Shown here piece by piece: positions 62,595 through 64,000 of a DNA stretch of 64,000 nt (the stretch's first letter is position 1; each line of letters opens with the position of its first letter). A program made the position numbers and the translations under genes. Below the pieces are notes generated by a model that had not been told where the DNA came from, searched no databases, and saw only the letters and a list, made by a program, of their open reading frames with translations. Where the stretch lies: assembly GCF_002028545.1 (NCBI RefSeq), contig NZ_MWPQ01000051.1:1-64000 (forward strand). The letters are read 5' to 3'. The stretch comes from Nitrobacter vulgaris. Its GTDB lineage: Bacteria; Pseudomonadota; Alphaproteobacteria; Rhizobiales; Xanthobacteraceae.

Positions 62595-64000
62595 CTAGCG
62601 CTGCAACCGGACGCCGAGCATCACCACAGTCGCCACCGAACTTGCGCCGACAATATTCGAATCCAGCAGGTCGCGGCGCACCTGGGCCCTGATCTGGTAC
62701 TCGCGGCTCAGCCTGTAAACGAGCTCCCCGGAAACCGAGTAAACCTGGTCGGAACGGGTCGACCCCTGATATTCTTGCGTCCCATAGGTGAACCTGCCGA
62801 TCGCGGTCAGCCAGCGGCGGAAATCGTGATTGAGCTCGAAAGTGTAGGTGCGTGTCAGTACGCCGGAGACACCCGCCACCATGGATTCATCGACGAAGGT
62901 CACTGTGGTGAACCTCGCCGTGGTCAGCGGCGTCGCTAACCAAACCAGCGACCCGCTGGTGAGCAGGCCGGTCAACTGACTGAGACTCGGGTCCGCATAG
63001 TTCCGGGCGGTATAGCCGATAGAGGCTTCGCCAATCAGTAAACGTGTCAATTCAAAGCTGGACCCGATCTTGGCATAGCCGCCGCGGGAGTCGCGCTGGA
63101 AGCCATTGCGATCGAATTGCGTGTCGCGGATTCGCGTGTCCGCCTCGACTTCGCCGAACGGCTTTAAGCCGGGCAATAGATCATAGCTCGCGCGCGCCAC
63201 GGCACCGTATTGATTGAAGTTGCGGTCATCGTTGGACGTCGATGTACCGTCCGTCAATTGCGAGTACTGATACATGGTGCGGTCTGCCATTCCGTTCAGC
63301 GAAACCTGCAGCCGGTTGAAGTCGTGTTCGATGCCGGCCGTTCCCCCGGTCGTCGCAAAGATCGGATACCTTATCAGACCGGCCTGGACGTTGGGACTGC
63401 CGGGATTGTCGGTACTAACCCGCAATCGCACTTCCGAATTTATGCGGGTATCGTACCTGACGTCGAGACGTCCATCGACCCTGCCGATGAAGTCCGGCCG
63501 ATCCACGTTCGTTGGCACCGACACGATCGACTGTGGATTATCGGCCCCCGGCGGGAAAGTTCTGCCAAATCCGGTGAACGATCCGCGAAAATCGACAAGG
63601 AGGGAGTGTCGCGACCAATTTGATGCAGCCACGAATTCGGGCGACAGCATATAGAACGCCGAGCCCTCCGGCCTATTGAAGCGACCGGGATTGGTGTTGT
63701 AGCCACCCCAAAGCTCGACTGCCGACTTCACGAGAAAGCTGCCGACGTAATTGCCCACGGGGCCGAACGGATCGTCATCGCGCTTCAGGCGGCGGCGCGT
63801 GGGCTGCCCCTCGACCTTCCCGGCCATCGCCGGGGCAAGCGGAGTCGTATTGGCGGTCGATGACGGCGGGATCGATAACGGCGGTGGTGGCGGAACGGGA
63901 ACAAAGTTGCCCGGCCCCGGCGGTTGCTTCGGTTTCGGCGTGCCGGGATAAAGTTTCAGCTTCTTGCGCCGGCGATTGAGCGAATCATAGCCCGTGTCGT
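62595..64000 (-). CDS. Outer-membrane beta-barrel protein, BBP2-like (5' end outside window)
   Basis: The frame stays open to the window edge, giving at least 467 residues. The visible N-terminal side is a basic and Pro-rich stretch (RRRKKLKLYPGTPKPK, VPVPPPPPLSIPPSS), followed by a beta-barrel of about 390 residues with alternating aromatic strands and terminal VMLGVRLQR. Barrel proteins of this kind with a Pro-rich front are common in Bradyrhizobium as conserved outer-membrane proteins and possibly porin-like. Function unknown. Confidence 0.82.
   Translation of the reverse strand, partial: DTGYDSLNRRRKKLKLYPGTPKPKQPPGPGNFVPVPPPPPLSIPPSSTANTTPLAPAMAGKVEGQPTRRRLKRDDDPFGPVGNYVGSFLVKSAVELWGGYNTNPGRFNRPEGSAFYMLSPEFVAASNWSRHSLLVDFRGSFTGFGRTFPPGADNPQSIVSVPTNVDRPDFIGRVDGRLDVRYDTRINSEVRLRVSTDNPGSPNVQAGLIRYPIFATTGGTAGIEHDFNRLQVSLNGMADRTMYQYSQLTDGTSTSNDDRNFNQYGAVARASYDLLPGLKPFGEVEADTRIRDTQFDRNGFQRDSRGGYAKIGSSFELTRLLIGEASIGYTARNYADPSLSQLTGLLTSGSLVWLATPLTTARFTTVTFVDESMVAGVSGVLTRTYTFELNHDFRRWLTAIGRFTYGTQEYQGSTRSDQVYSVSGELVYRLSREYQIRAQVRRDLLDSNIVGASSVATVVMLGVRLQR

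Noticed and set aside
1-64000. CRISPR arrays, tRNA/rRNA genes, intact prophage or integrase
   Set aside because: None was seen: no regular spaced repeats, no cloverleaf-type sequence found by eye, and no integrase or capsid-like gene.

Overview
The window looks like a chromosomal segment from an alphaproteobacterium of the Bradyrhizobiaceae/Nitrobacteraceae type (Bradyrhizobium, Rhodopseudomonas, Afipia and relatives). The grounds are high-GC coding sequence, a BBP2-like outer-membrane barrel, a ModE/DUF2478 pair, a DUF6894-type small protein, AsnO- and GCS2-type genes and a DUF3772-MscS channel. This placement rests on gene content, not on a marker gene. No rRNA, tRNA or CRISPR array was seen.

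Region 1 (1-20 kb, minus strand) is a lipopeptide siderophore locus. Transcription runs from right to left: TonB-dependent receptor; then, after a 1-kb gap, MbtH-like protein, type II thioesterase, SyrP-like aspartate beta-hydroxylase, a 3250-residue NRPS (FAAL-PCP-C-A-PCP-E-C-A-PCP) and a second NRPS that leaves the window (C-A-PCP-C*-A...). The first amino-acid A domain reads as an Asp code (D-L-T-K-I-G-H-V-G-K). With the epimerase and the hydroxylase this predicts an acylated D-beta-hydroxyaspartate start, as in photoreactive lipopeptide siderophores. The second C-like domain of the partial NRPS has an altered HHxxxDH motif.

Region 2 (20-24 kb) holds a universal stress protein and a fused PabA-PabB aminodeoxychorismate synthase. 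A strong rightward terminator at 20.3 kb has no visible gene in front of it.

Region 3 (24-31.3 kb, plus strand, visibly AT-richer, probably acquired) is a surface-polysaccharide cluster. It has two glycosyltransferases, a LicD-type phosphotransferase, a TagD-type glycerol-3-phosphate cytidylyltransferase, a secreted unrecognised protein and a GDPD-like enzyme. Three of its proteins share an unusual WYLxxYPDVA...HFxxxGxxEGR repeat. The set suggests glycerol-phosphate decoration of a glycan.

Region 4 (31.4-43.9 kb) is mixed. It has a GCS2 carboxylate-amine ligase, a 5'-truncated asnO (lost NAGGN osmolyte gene) behind a class II glutaminase, an IS5-like transposase remnant, a SemiSWEET, a MASE1-HisKA_2 sensor kinase, a lone treY and selO.

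Region 5 (43.9-49.5 kb, minus strand) is a compact TonB receptor, small HGHG/Cys secreted protein and MauG-like di-heme peroxidase operon, probably a metal-related outer-membrane system. It is followed by a frameshifted six-hairpin-like gene.

Region 6 (49.6-64 kb) is ordinary chromosome: a membrane-anchored coiled-coil protein, a lemA-TPM-TPM operon, a NhaD/CitT-like transporter, a two-component flavin monooxygenase, a Cys-motif periplasmic protein, an MscS channel behind a 28-bp perfect palindrome, modE and DUF2478 with a possible ModE box between them, an FGGY kinase and the C-terminal part of an outer-membrane barrel.
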